Shown here piece after piece: positions 10,985 through 23,188 of a stretch of DNA of 64,000 nt. The translations under genes and the position numbers were made by a program. The DNA is from Prorocentrum cordatum (lineage: Eukaryota; Sar; Dinophyceae; Prorocentrales; Prorocentraceae), in contig CAUYUJ010005002.1 in assembly GCA_963575745.1 (NCBI GenBank), positions 388,548 to 452,547 on the forward strand. Direction: 5' to 3'. Position 1 is the stretch's first letter, and every line of letters begins with the position of its first letter. Below the pieces are notes generated by a model. It was not told where the DNA came from and did no database searches. It worked only from the letters and a program-made list of their open reading frames with translations.

Positions 10985-13769
10985 TTGCCAGACCTACCGG
11001 TGAACAGAGGGAGGGGAGGAGACGGGCGAGGGGGCCAGCCAGGGAGAGAGCAACAAGTGGACAGGGGTTGGCGGAGCAGCGTCGGGGGGCCCGCCGCCTG
11101 GGGCCTCCGCCTCCCCTTCCTGCCTTCTCTCCTGCCTTCTCTCCCTCTCCTCCCTCGGTCGGTGGTTGGTCGGTCGGTCGGTCGGTCATCAGGCGGAGAA
11201 GTCAACGACGCCCCAGCACAGGCAGCAGGAACATAGATAGTGGAAAAGCGATGACGGCAGCAGCGTCGGCACAGGGGCGCGAGGCTCCTGCCCGCACCAG
11301 CAGGCGCAGGTGAGTGGCTGCCGAGAGGCAGCTTTTCACATGCAGCACAGGGCTATTGCTTTGGAAGTGGGCGAACACCAAGCACAGGACAAGGAAATAG
11401 CAAGGGGAATTAGAAACGAACAGCCTCCACGCCTGGAGACGTCGGGTTGCTGACAGGGTCGAGTGGCACTTGTGGTGCCACACTGGACAAGTACTGCCTG
11501 CTAAAATGGGCGTACACTGGCGTCGCCCATGGGTGCGGCATACAGTCCTTGCCCAACCCCTCACCCCACGCCCCTCTTACGTTGCACACGATGGTGCGAG
11601 GTGTGCGTGTGTGTAAGAGAAAGGGAAAGAGGACAATCCTCACACACTCCGCACATAGTGAAACTGGTGTATCACACAATGCATGGCAATCCCTGTGACC
11701 ACGCACGGCCCAGGGAGGCAACGAACTGACGGACCCCCCAAGGGATACCCCATCGATCCTCCGCAACATCAATGCCCAGCCGCTGACACAACCCACCATC
11801 TTGTGGCAAGCTTGAAGCAAACGAGATGGCAAGCTGCAGAGGATTTGGGGCAAGTCTCGTGGGGCACTCCAGACACACCTGAGGATGTTTAGTCGACGAC
11901 TTCGGGAGGGTGGGTGGACACATGTTAAAAGATCTGAGCAACGCATTCGCCAGTACTGATCATGATACTGTGGACCAGGTCGTCGAGCTTCATGCCAAGC
12001 CAGAGGACCACCATACATAAACATACCTATACACCCAAGTATCTATGTATATACATGCAACGGTTTCGGCAGAGACTTCTTCAGTTTGAAGCTTCAGACG
12101 AGGCGCTCGTCGTCAGGCCCATGGGTGGTGGCTGCATGGGCGACCCATTCATTGTCTCAGCCTTTTCCAATCATATCCTGGGGAAGGGAACTACGGTCAT
12201 GGGATAGTCAATCAAAGATGTTGGCAGGGAGATGAAAGGGATAAACAGTGGAGACCTCCCTTCAGACGTATGCTGACGATTTGAAAAATCGCAATCGCTG
12301 ATCCAGGGGACTCACTTGCCTCATGTCTGGGCAATTCGTGTACGTGGACCGAGATTTAGACGATGCCCTTTCCCAGCATGGCTATGCGCAGAATGCCGCC
12401 CAGCAGGAATTGCTCGTGCATTGAGCTCAGCAGGAACGTTTCGGTCGAGCTAACGTCCGAGCGGGTGGTTTTGCTTTGGGGGGCGGCACGGGAGGAAGCA
12501 GGGTGCTTGGGACTGTATTTTTCCATGAAGGATCCGGCTAGGAATGAAGTGGTCCGTGAGTGCGCTGGTGCTCCCTGTGGTTTTTCATCTACTTAGTGGA
12601 ATGTGAAAGCTCAATGGACTGGCTAGGAGGTGGAGGAGCTGTTAATTCATTGGTTTGGCTCCAAGCGCACCGTGATCGTGGTTAGAAAGCCTCGCCCTGT
12701 CCAAGAAAGGTTACGAAATAATAGGTTCGCGTTCAAGCCGGCTGGGCAGATCAGCAACGGGAGGGGCGGCTAGCTTTGAAGGGGGGGAGAGCACACCACG
12801 AGGCTTGCCAACAAGGGAGTTCAATGTCTCTGAAAATTATACGTATCACCTACCAGCCAGGGGATGATAATCATACGTTTGGAGCTTTATAAGACCTCTG
12901 GGTCGGTGGCCCGAGCGCCGCGCCCAGGTGCGGGCGGCCCTTCTCTGGTGAGTTTGACTCTGCAACCAGGCCACAGGTGTTGGCGCGTCGGCCCTCGCAG
13001 CGCGCTTGTCCTTGGTCGCAGCACATGGCGTCGGACTTGGACCAAGCAGTTCGGTGCGATTGGTATATCGAGCCGATTGCTCAGACCTTGTGCCAGTTTG
13101 CGGGGAAAAGGACGCACCGGAGGATTCTGTTGGATGGACTTCATGGAGCTACGAAGCCAAGAATTCGGCAAGCGCCGGCCTCCCCCCAGATGGCAGGAGG
13201 GCGCGCCGTCGCCAGATGCTGTACCACCACCAGGGCGCGATCCGTTGGATGTCCTCATGTGCACGCGCAGCAAACATGAAGTTTAATGTGGGGCTCGTCT
13301 CTGTAAGAGGGGGTGGCATTTTGATCGCGCGTATAGTCAGCGCGCCTCGTCCGAAACTTCCTACCACGTCATCGGGTCTTCGAGTATGCGCACCAGCTGT
13401 CGTCAAGCGTTCGCATCGCAAGCTGCACCGGCCAAGCGCTTATCTAGAGCCACCACAAGAGGATGCGGTCAACGTGAAGCAGCTCGTGCATAGCTAATTC
13501 TTAAACACCCTCGGGCTCTTCTATGTTCCTGCTGTGAATATGACGGTGGTACGTGCGATGACCTCTGCAGCCGTCTGCTGCCGGGCCACTTGCCAGGGCA
13601 GATTGGCCCTGCGCCCGAGCTTCTCCCTGCCAGTCGGCCTGCCTGAGCGCGCGGAGGCGGGCGCGAAGATCGCCGCGCCGCCCTGGCGCAGCCAACTCAT
13701 TGCCGCTGGCGCTGGGAAAAGCAAGGCGGACAGCTCAGACGGACCCAGGCGCGAGAGAAGGGCAGGACC
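10985..13769. other. Long stretch without recognisable genes
   Basis: Only short features are seen: a (GGTC)n run at about 11163-11188, small TATG-type patches near 12040, and short frames without codon bias. From about 11,400 to 12,850 base composition is closer to balanced than in the flanks, which suits intron or intergenic DNA. Confidence 0.45.
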
Positions 13770-14255
13770 GGGACTCGGGACATCATGATCGCAGTGGTCA
13801 AACTGGTCCTGAGCAACAGCCAGGACACCGCTGACGCGATGGCGATGCTGCGCACCGAGCACGAGCTCCCAGCCAGCGCGGGCTTGGTCGCGGCCAGCCA
13901 AGTAGCAGGCAAGACGCGCAACGAACAGTCCGCGTTGCTAAAGGCAGAAGGAAACGACAGAGGGGGACAGTGTATCACAAACCCAGGGGACTAGCACACA
14001 TCCAGATATTCATGGCGGCTTCCGAGCACGGCGCTACGAGGGCGGCGGCAGCGGGGCCAATCAGCATGCGGAGAGCAAGCGTATCGAGGGTGCTCCAGTT
14101 TTCAGTGAGGTACTGAGCGAGAACGAAGGGCCTACGAACGTGGACCAGCTGATCGGTCATTCCAGGATGAAGGTGCGCAGAAAGGACGAGGACGCGACGC
14201 CCATGCGCACGCTGATGTGGCGCGTGGACCCCGCCACGAGGACGGCACGAGCGTG
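13770..14255 (+). pseudogene. Fragment of a repeated dinoflagellate ORF family (frameshifted)
   Basis: A frame entering at MIAVVKLVLSNSQDTAD has strong G/C third-position bias for about 60 codons. The continuation moves to other frames: LAHIQIFMAASEHGA about 14000-14040, then TNVDQLIGHSRMKVRRKDEDA about 14130-14190. From memory, this order (a 'KLVL.na.d' helix, a '(P/A)HI.I..A' segment, then a 'V..L..H.R..K' segment) resembles a very abundant dinoflagellate-specific ORF family found near LINEs. Its function is unknown. At least two frameshifts and a TAG separate the pieces, so this copy is dead. The family link would need an alignment to confirm. Confidence 0.35.
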
Positions 14256-15418
14256 CAGGAGTGGCCCGTCAATTTTGTGGATTTCGAGGGCGGGGGGGTC
14301 AGGGCGGGTTCGCCGCCGCGCGGCCCACTCGAGAAGGCGCTCAGCAAATGCGCGAGGGACCACTGCAGCAAGACACAGTAGTGAGTTGACCAGGTGGCCT
14401 TCAGACCAGCTCCCGTCTGGCCGAATTGCTGGCTCGAGGTCTGTGCCTACCCTCTTCTTCTTCTTCTTCTTCTTCTTCGCCTCCTCTCCCAAGCGGTGGT
14501 CAGAGCGAGCGGCTGTTTGGCCCCGAGCCCCCCGAGTTTGTTTAGCAATCGCTCCAACAGTCAACAATACCATGAGGCCTCGTTTTGCCAAGGGGGCAAG
14601 GGTAATCATGGTCGTTCGAGAGACACAGGTTTCAGCTTGGGAAAAGGTCCGCGTACCAAAGGCCAGCCGCGTCTGCAGGGCGCTGCGTGCATCGGATGCT
14701 TGCTGGCGGGGTCCGTGCCGCATCTGGCCGAATGTGGATTGCGTCTATAAGCATCTACCGTCGGCTTCGTAGGGTAAGCCTCCTCAGAGGCCAACCCCGT
14801 GGGCAGTTGAATCGTTTCGTTTGTTAGCCATAACGTTGTGAGGTCAGTGCTCTGCTTCGGATCTGGGTCCATGGGCAAGGAAGAAAGATATGATCTCTCA
14901 AACAAGATGGGGCCATAACGTACACGCAAACCAGGAGGGTAAGTTGTCGCTTGGCCCGATACCGGCACACCCGAAGCATCAAGGCCTTGTAGGGGATATT
15001 GCCTGTGATCTCTCTGACACAGGCCCCCACCCGGCGTGGCATCACGCTACCTCTGCATGGATCACAAAAGCAAGGGTGAAAAGGGCGGTTGTTTTTTGCC
15101 CGGCCCCCCAAAGCACATTGGTGGATGGTGGGCAGACACCCCCAGATGGTCCGCAAGCCGCTCGAAGCTTTGGAGCTCCCAATGAGACGGGACGCCTTCG
15201 CGCCAGGGGCAGGGGGCAGGGCGCTCCGTAACAATAGCAGGTATTCCGTACATTTTTGCAAGGCGGAGATGCCCAATAGCCGCTCGCATCAATTTACTTC
15301 CGAGGTTTATTTGGTAGCGTTCACAGGCCCACAAGTGCTCAAGGCCCACAGACATTCAGGGGATCTCAAGGGTCTGGCGGTCTGGTGGTCTGGGGGGTCT
15401 GGTCTGGGTGGGTCCTTC
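14256..15418. other. Spacer with short (TTC)n
   Basis: Contains a (CTT)n run at 14452-14478. No gene recognised. Confidence 0.4.
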
Positions 15419-15687
15419 TTCACCTCCTCCTCCTCCCTTTCCTCCTCCTCCTCCTTCTCCACCTCCTCCCTTTCCGCCTCCTCCCTTTCCTCCTCGTAAT
15501 GCTCCTGCTCCTCCTCCTCCTCCTCCTCCTCCTCCTCCCGTTTCTCCGCCTCCCGTTTCTCATCGTTCTTTTTCTCCACCTCCCTTTTCCTTCTCCTCCT
15601 CCTCCTCCTCCTCCTCCTCCTCCTCCTCCTCCTCCTCCTCCTCCTCCTCTCGTTCTCCTCCTCCTCCTCCTCCTCCTCCTCCTCCTT
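15419..15687 (+). repeat. (TCC)n microsatellite
   Basis: Pyrimidine-rich tract of about 270 bp, purest at about 15590-15687. Confidence 0.96.
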
Positions 15688-17475
15688 AAAATCCCCCCTT
15701 CCTCCCCTTCTCCTCCTCCCTTCTCCGCGGGCTCGGGCAGTAGGCATCAGAGTCCTGGGTCGGACGCTGCCCCCCCCCCCCCCCAGTGGGGCGTCGCCCG
15801 CTGGGGGGGGATCAAACTGGAGCTGCAGGAGGAACAAAAAGGGAAAGGAAGCGTGACGGGCGAAGGACGCCCCAGAGGGCGGGTCCGCCCCTGAGTATCG
15901 TGCAACCGATCTCCATCCCCAGCGGCGTGGCCTGGGCCCCACTGGCCAGTTCACCCCCCTAGGTGGGGATGTGGGTCGTTGCCTTCGGGTTTCGACGGGT
16001 GCATCCCCAACTGGGAGGGGGTATTTTGGTGGGGGTCTCGAAGGGACTGGGGGTGGGGATGGGGATTGGTTAGACGATGCCGATCCTCCCCCCGCGCTCG
16101 CCCAGGGGGGGTCGGCGCGCAGGCCTCCCTTGGAGAGGGGCCCCGCGGGCGAGGCAGAGGCCAGAAGGGGCCAGCGGCGTCCTGCAAGGGCAGGAGCTGC
16201 AGGTTCGCAGCGCGCCGGCGGAGCGCAAAACTGGCCCTCCGACCTCCAGCCCTCTGCTCTCTTCGGGGGCGGCCCGGGGGACGCGGGGGGATGATCGGCC
16301 ACGCGCAGAGGCGGGGGAGGGGGGGCTGCTGAGAAGCACCCCTGCTTCTCAGAAAGCGCGGGCCTTGTCTGTAGATGCAATGCGGGCCGGCGCCTTCGAA
16401 GCAGCAGGGGTGTTTCCAAGCAGCCTTCCCCCCTCGCCTTACCCCCCTCTGCGCGCCGCCGAGAGGTGATGACCACCCTCTGGGCCCCCCCCCCCCGGCG
16501 GGGGCCACGATATCTCCCCAGATTACATGGCTCCTTCTTCTCATTACAATGCGTTCCCTGGCCCCCCCGTGCCGCGCACACGTGCCGAGAGGATCTCTCG
16601 AGCGGCGACCATATTCGTATCCGCGCCCTCGCGGTTTGTTTTCTGGGGTGCTATCCCGCGGATGCGCGGATGCGCGGTCGCACGGACACTTTCTGTGCGG
16701 GCGGGCATGCGCGAAACACGCGCCCCGTGTCCGCGAGGTCACGGCCCAGGGGCCCGGCATGCGAGGCGGCGGATACTGACATGGTTTTTCGCCCGCGAGG
16801 AGAGCGGCCTGGACGTTGTGCACCCGAGCACCCGGTTCAGTAGCCGGGCGGCGGGAGATTGTTGTTTTCATCCTCTAGCGTTATCCGCCCCCCCCCCCCT
16901 CCGCCCGAGTGACGGTAACGATCCTATGCAAGGGGAGGTGGCATGGACACCGCCACACATGCTGGTGCCCGCGCGCATAGTGTGGCGATAGCAGCGCACC
17001 TCCGCCCCGACGTGCCCCACGGGCCCCACCCCGCCCAAGCGTTACCATTACCCAGGCCCCCCCATCGGTATCGACCATTACCAGAAATAACCAAAACCGA
17101 TTCACCGATTTTGGTCATGGTCCATGCCAGCCATCGCCGAATCGCGAGGATGAACCAAGAGCTGACGCTGACCGAAATCCGCGGTGACCAAGATCGACAC
17201 GACGTTTACGCGTTCAGGCTTTGTTATGGTCCCGGTTTTCTTCCCCTCCACGAGTGGAGCGGCCTCGCTCGTGTTGCAGAAGGGCCGGCGGCAAAGTCGT
17301 GCCAACCGCTAGGATCATTGCCGCGTGTGCTTCTGGTCCCACGCGCGTGCTACGCAGCGCAAAGAGCCAACCGGGGGAGTCCCTGTCCCAAGGCTGCGCG
17401 GGCAGGAGTTCACAAACGGGAGGAGCACGGGCAGCGAGCAAGCGCACACAGCAAAGCGGAGGCCGCAGCGTGATG
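15688..17475. other. GC-rich spacer, no gene recognised
   Basis: Overlapping frames in all phases reflect GC content. A perfect 10-bp inverted repeat (CTGAGAAGCA / TGCTTCTCAG, loop CCCC) lies at 16329-16352. Poly-C runs occur near 15771 and 16889. Confidence 0.4.
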
Positions 17476-18112
17476 TCATGGGCGCCGCATCCCGAGCAAG
17501 CGGCGACGGTGTGAGGCAGCAACCGGCCCCCTCCGACAGTCCAAGGGCCCGTGAGGCGAACCGTCGTCCAGCACCGAAACGCGCGCCAGAAGGGCGGCGA
17601 GCCGCGCCAGCTGTGCATGCAGCGAATGGACTTGCAGGCGCAGCACCGAGCGGGTTGTGCCCCTGTTTGTGCAACGCTGCGCCCTCCGGGTCCTGCAGGG
17701 CTGGCCGTACAACGTCGTGGCGGCAGCAGCGCGAAAGCTCCTTGCGCCCAACCAAAGAGCGGCGCGCGCGCAGAAGCCACTCCTCCGCAGACGCAGCTCG
17801 CCGTAGCAGGGCGACCTCGTCGCCGGCCGCCCCGGCCAACCAGAGGAGCTCGGTCAGCCATGCAAGTGGGCCTAGACATGTCGTCAGGCGCAGCATCTGG
17901 GCACCCGGGTGGTCCGACGGCAGCACGTCCAGCAGCGCCAGACCGATCGCCGCTGCCTCCAGGGCTTTTGCAGCGAGGCGACGTTCCCAGCCGCATTGGG
18001 CTACGACGAGGCAGCGAGCCACGTTTGCACAGTTTGGTATGCCGAGGATTTGTCTGCCCCAGAAGTATTGCGACGCATTGAGCGCGGGGCCCGCGCCCGG
18101 GGCCACAATCAA
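17476..18112 (-). pseudogene. LINE ORF2 C-terminal fragment (tentative)
   Basis: The minus frame opens with YFWGRQILGIPNCANVARCLV, then a Gly-Trp region, a helix and DVLPSDHPGAQMLRL. From memory this resembles the segment after RT in dinoflagellate LINE proteins, where an 'LG.P..AN..r.l' helix and a 'lp..hP....l' segment occur in that order. The later part of the frame is low-quality. No catalytic motif of RT or RNase H is present. It is called on pattern alone and could be a chance frame in GC-rich DNA. Confidence 0.3.
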
Positions 18113-18477
18113 GAGGGGCGCTGTACAGGGCGACCGGCTCTAACCGCGACAACGCTTGGCCAGCCACCACATGCGGCGAAAAACTCGCCGTCGGCGGCAT
18201 GCTGCTGCAGTTCCAGATACTGGTGGCGACCGAGCGCGAAGACGCGGGCCAGGTGCGGGGCGAAAGATAGCTCGGCGTGCTGGTGGGCGCCGCTGCGATG
18301 TGGACTTCGTCGCTGGCGAGACGAGCAAGTGACCCAACCATGTGGCACAGGGCAGGCTGGACGATCGAGGGGGAGCTCCTTCTGGGGTCGAAGGCGGTGT
18401 GAGACGGGCGAACCGCGTGAGGGGCGTGCAAGCATGAGGCGGGTACGGCACGCGGGCTTCTGGGGAGACGCATGCGA

Positions 18478-19435
18478 TGACTGCCGCAGCGACCTTTGGT
18501 GGAGTTCACTCTGGGGTCATGGTCCTCGTGATGGGTGTGCCGATAACTGCTGGGTCAGACGCATGCGGGCGGCGGCCCTGGGACCTTCCGTGGAGCTCCT
18601 TCTGGGGCCACGATCCTTGTGATGGATTGTGCAGAAATGCACGGGTTGGACGCATGCGGGCGGCGCCCTTGGGACCTGCGGTGGAGCGCCCCATGCGGCC
18701 GCGATCCTCGTGAAGGGTGTGCCGATGTGAGTTGGTCGGGCGCATGCGGGTGGTGCCCCTGAGACTTTCGGTGGAGCTCCTTCTGGGGCCACGCAACGTG
18801 TGGGTGGGTGCAAAAATCAACTGGTCGGACGCATGCGGGCTGCGGCCTGGGACCCTCGGTGGGGCTCCCTTTGGGGCCACGATCCTCGTGAGGGATGTGC
18901 CGAAATGGGTGGGTCGGACGCTTGCGGGCTGCGCCCTTGGAACCTTCGGCGGATTTCCTTGTGAGACCACGATCCTAGTAAGGTAGAGGGTCGGACGCAT
19001 GCGGGCGGCGCCGCTGTGACCTTCGGTGAAGCCCCCTTCTCGGGCCCTGATCCCAGTGAGGGGTGTGCAGGAATGGGCGGGTCGGACGCATGCGGGCAGC
19101 GCCCCTAGGACTTGCGGTGAAGCTTCCTATGGGTTCACACTCCTCGCGGGGGGTGTGCCGAAATGGGTGGGTCGGACGCGTGCGGGTGGCGCCATTTGGG
19201 CCTGTGGCACAGCGCCCTTTGGGGCCACGGAACGTGTGAAAGGGTGTGCAGAAAAAGGGTGGGTCGGACGCATGCGGGCGGCCCCTTTAGGATCTGCGGT
19301 GGAGCTTCCTATGTGGCCACGATGCTCGTGAGAGCTGTGCAGATCTTGGGTCGAATGCGTGCGGGCGGTGCCCCTTGTGACCTGCGGTGGAGCTCCCTCT
19401 GGGGTCACGAAACGTGTGAGGGGTGTGCCGAAGCT
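18478..19435 (-). repeat. 90-bp satellite, array 1 (ten copies)
   Basis: Ten tandem units of 77-92 bp. Each carries GGTCGGACGCATGCGGGC, then a GTGGAGCTCC block, then GGGGCCACGATCCTCGTGA. Read on the minus strand the unit aligns over its whole length with the units at 42.5-44.2 kb, so the two arrays are the same family in opposite orientation. Confidence 0.9.
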
Positions 19436-19449
19436 GATGGCGATGATAA

Positions 19450-19785
19450 CGGCGATGAGGATGAGGATGATGATGAGGATGATGATGTTGCTGCTGATGA
19501 TGATGCTAACGATGATGATGATGCTGCTGCTGATGATGATTATGATGATGATGGTGATGATGATGATGTTGCTAATAGTGCTGACGATGTTGTTGTTGCT
19601 GAGTATGATAATGATGATGCTGACAATGCTGATGCTGCTGATGATGATGCGGATGATGGTGATGATGACTATGCTGATGGTGCTGATGGTGGTGGTGATG
19701 GTGATGATGGTGATTCTGCTGATGACGATGATGATGCTGATGATGATGTTGATGCTGTTGTTGATGCTGATGGTGATGGTGATGA
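19450..19785 (+). repeat. (GAT/GCT)n microsatellite
   Basis: Imperfect GATGAT/GCTGAT trinucleotide repeat; the Asp/Ala and Ile/Ser frames over it are artefacts. Confidence 0.95.
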
Positions 19786-19994
19786 GCGGGTTGCGGGGTG
19801 GGTTGCGGGTGGGTCGCGGGTGCGTCGCGAGCGGCTCGCGGGTGGGTCGCGGAATGGGTCGCGGGTGGGTCGCGGGTGGGTCGCGGGGTGGGTCGCGGAA
19901 TGGGTCGCGGGTGGGTCGCGGGGTGGGTCGCGGATAGGTCACGGTTGGGTCGTGGGGTGGGTCGCGGGTAGGTCGCGGGGCGGGTCGCGGGTGG
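19786..19994 (+). repeat. GGGTCGCGGGT minisatellite
   Basis: About 15-20 copies of an 11-13 bp G-rich unit (GGGTCGCGGGTG and GGGTCGCGGAAT variants). Runs of G every few bases make it a candidate G-quadruplex region. Confidence 0.9.
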
Positions 19995-20011
19995 GACGAC
20001 GCCAGACAACA

Positions 20012-20097
20012 ACACCAAACAAACAAACAAACAAACAAACGCACAAACACACAAACACACAAACACACACACACACACACCCACACACACACACACA

Positions 20098-20129
<32 letters not shown>

Positions 20130-20185
20130 CAAACGCACGCACACACACACACACACACGCACACACGCACACGCACAACATCAGC
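20012..20185 (+). repeat. (CA)n/(CAAA)n microsatellite
   Basis: CAAA repeats grade into CACA with CGCA blocks. It is the complementary-strand counterpart of the (GT)n tract at 3.3 kb. Confidence 0.95.
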
Positions 20186-20970
20186 AGCAGCAGCAACATC
20201 AGCAATAACATTCATATTAAGATTGGTCGTTCTTCTCTGTTCGCGTGCCGTTCAAAACGTCTATTACAAACCCTCGATACCCGCCCTCTTCGTCTTCGAT
20301 CGTACCACCTTGGGGGTATATATCTGTCTTACCTGCAAGGTGTTTTCGTGCAGCCCCTGATGCTTGGGAAGAGAGGACGGATGGAAGGAAGGGATAAGCG
20401 AGAAGGAGGGGGATGGAGCACGAGAGAAAGTCGCAGGAGGGGGGCTAGGAGCAGAAGACACGTGGCAGAACCAAACGGGCAGATCGGGCGGATAGACCCT
20501 AACGGGCGGGTCGGGAAGGCGAGACCAGGCTGCCAGGTCTAGCAGGCGGGTTTCTGAAGCGTGCGTCCTGCATGACCGTCGAGGAAGTCTCGAGCGACAG
20601 AGCGATTCCCAAAGAAACCGATAGGACATCCACAACGAGAGCGTGATTCCTGAGTGTCGAGGGCGCGGCGTCAGAATACATTGATAAAAAAACAGGGTGC
20701 GAGTCATGGGAAGAGGGCTTCAATTTGGAAAACAACATGTGCCCCGGAGGGGGGGGGTCAACAATAATTGGTATTAGAAATGAGAGTTCAACAACAACAC
20801 CATCAACAACACCACCAATAACAACGAGAATACGCATCGCGGAATCCCACTTCAGCCAGGCACCCAGGGACAGTGAATGACCGTTCGGCCCCCTATATCT
20901 GATTAGTGATACTAAGAATGGTGGTGGTGGTGGTGGTGGTGGTGATGAGGATGAGCATGAGGATGACGAC
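20186..20970. other. Spacer, no gene recognised
   Basis: Ends with short ACAACA and (GGT)n patches near 20790 and 20922. No coding signal. Confidence 0.4.
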
Positions 20971-21540
20971 CCCAGGGATGGCGAGGTCGAAGTTGAGCTC
21001 GCGTAGGACCTCACTCCGCTGGACCCCCCAGCAGCCCTCGAAAGTGACGACAGTTTCGCAGATCGCAGCTCCCCAGGGATGGCAACGTCACTCCGCTGGC
21101 AGTATCGCACCACCCAGGGATGGCGAGGTCTAATTTGAGTCCGCGTGGAGCGTCACCCCGCCGGATCCCCCAGCAGCCTTCGAATGTGGCGACAGTTTCG
21201 CAGATCGCAGCCCCCCCCCCCAGGGACGGCGAGGTCCTATTTGAGTCCGCGTGGGATGTCACTCCGCTGAACCCCCCAGCAGCCCTCGAAAGTGGCGACG
21301 GTTTCGCAGATCGCAGCACCTCCAGGGATGGTGAGGTCTAGTTTGAGTCCGCGTGGGACATCACTCCGCTGGACTCCCCAGCAGCCTTCGAAAGTAGCGA
21401 CAGTTTCGCAGATCGCAGCCCTCCCAGGGATGGCGAGGTCCTATTTGAGTCCGCGCGGGGCGTCACTCCGCTGGACCCCCCCAGCAGCCCTCGAAAGTGG
21501 CGACGGGTTCGCAGAATGCAGCCCCCCAGGGATGGCCAGG
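20971..21540 (+). repeat. About 103-bp tandem repeat, 5-6 copies
   Basis: Units begin CAGGGATGGCGAGGTC and include GAGTCCGCGTGG, GTCACTCCGCTGGA, CCCAGCAGCCCTCGAAAG and TTTCGCAGATCGCAG. Starts lie near 20971, 21117, 21224, 21327 and 21427, with a last partial unit at 21527. A 45-bp partial unit is inserted in the first copy. Similarity between copies is high. Confidence 0.92.
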
Positions 21541-22229
21541 TAGGAGGCAAGCTGACACGCAGGAAGGAGGAAGCTGAGAGGCAGGAGAGAAGGGGAGAGG
21601 GGGCGGGAGAAGGTGTACGACTGCAGTGCTCCATTCAAAACGAGAACCCAACGCAGGAGTCTTGGGAAACAAGTCAGCAAGAACAAGACAACACAAAAAC
21701 GATAGCGAATGCAGAAATAATGGGAAAGAGAAAGAGAGATAGGGACAGAGCGAGGGAGAACAACACAATAAATATATGTGCCTCGCCTGCTCGGCACGTC
21801 GTGATGTATATTTCGGTGGTGGTCCGCAGTCGTGACGCACTCTGGTTGTCCATTCCACGGGCGCGATGCGCTCCCTGGTCTCGGCGTAGTTATGTTCACA
21901 AGTTTGATGCATTCGTTTCTCTTGCTACGCAGTCGTGATGCGCGTCTCTGGCAGTCCTGCCGCCCTTGATGCTCGCGCGGCGTCAGAATGGTCTTGCCTT
22001 GCGCGCTTCTATGTGTTATTGGGGCACTTGCTATCTTCAGTGCTTATGCTGGTCTGTCCTTTATGCTTCCCCTGGATACCGTCTTGTTGCTCAGTCGCGA
22101 TGCGCCGCTCCTGCGCCTGGTGTTCAGGCCGCGCCAGCCTAGGGCCCAGGGGGGCACCTGGGCAAGGGCGGTGTGGAGGCTCCGTGATCCCGCGCCGCGC
22201 CGCCCCGATGCCGCGCGCCCAGGAGCAGT
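21541..22229. other. Spacer, no gene recognised
   Basis: AG-rich patch at 21540-21760, then mixed sequence without codon bias. Confidence 0.35.
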
Positions 22230-23188
22230 TTCATGGGGTTGCTGGGGAAGGATGGGGCCTTCCCGGATCTCCTTCGAAGCTCCTTGGGAGCTCCTGCGAA
22301 GCTCCCTTTCCCGAGCCTGCAAGCTCCCCAGGCATCCTTCCCAGCGTCCTGGCAAGAGTCTCCCGCGCCGCCCCTCCTCGTCGTCTGCAGCAAGGCTGCG
22401 AGCGGCGCACCTGCGCTGGGGGCAGCAGCGCCTCCGGCGCGCTGGCGCGCGGACTCGCGGGCGCCGCAGGAATCAGGCGGTCTCGGCGTCCATCTCGCGC
22501 AGGGTCGCCTCGGCCTCGGGTGCCACTCGTAGCTGCTGGGGCGTGGCTTCGGCGGCGTGCCCTCGGTAGGCCAGTCACGTCACGTGACGGCGTTGGCCTT
22601 GGCCGCCCTCGGGGAAGTGAGAGCATCGCGGCTGGCCCGGTGCATCTGACCGTGGATCTCCTGGACGTCTTGGACTTGTCCCAAGAACCAGGCCTTCTGC
22701 TCCCTCCACGCGAAGATCAGTTCGCCGCGCTGGTAGACCTGCTGAGTTCGACTCTTGGCAAGCCGCGCGAGTCCCGGCTGTTTTCCCTTGGGCCCCCTTC
22801 GCAGGATTGCCAGGCCAGCAGGCGCCGTCGCGCGCGCGCGCGCCTCGGCGGAAGACCCCCGGCTTGCTTCGGGCCCGAGCTGTCGAGCCGCCCCTTGCAA
22901 GGGACTTCCCAGAAGTCGAGTGGCCCGCCCTGGGGCGATCGTGTCTGGACTGACTTGCGCAGCGGTGGACAACTCGTTTCGCGCGATGGCGCCCAGTGGA
23001 AGAGCTTCTCCACGGGGCATGCGGGGTCCAAGTACGCCGTGCGGGCAGCAGCTCTTGGCGATGCGATGGTAGCCTCCTCCCGTCCAGTCTCCCGGTGAGC
23101 TTAAGCAGGCTGACGCACAGGGAGGCGGCGCGGCCCTGCAGGTCGCGGGAGCGACGGTTGCCTCCGAAGCCGGAGCGGAGTCACGCAA
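22230..23188 (-). pseudogene. Ty1/copia-like polyprotein fragment: integrase C-terminal region
   Basis: On the minus strand a frame reads LGAIARNELSTAAQVSPDTIAP and then GRATRLLGSPL. This is the pattern of the C-terminal part of copia-type integrases in dinoflagellates (A..ARNEL...G.SP....LGR..RLPGSL). About 90 codons later comes VYQRGELIFAWREQ and a segment ending HGQMHRASRDALTS, like the post-integrase 'y..Ge.V..WRe....G...V' stretch. The integrase catalytic D-D-E core is not seen. Parts of the signal lie in another frame (22717-23031), so the copy is frameshifted. High G/C third positions in the minus frame support former coding. The family call rests on motif order only. Confidence 0.5.

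Noticed and set aside
17214-18509. A 431-codon minus-strand ORF
   Set aside because: Cys/Arg/Ser/Pro-rich with no domain; a different frame at 17848-18112 carries the more plausible LINE-like sequence.
21935-23098. A 387-codon plus-strand ORF
   Set aside because: Antisense of the copia-like minus-strand region; no domain and poor codon pattern.
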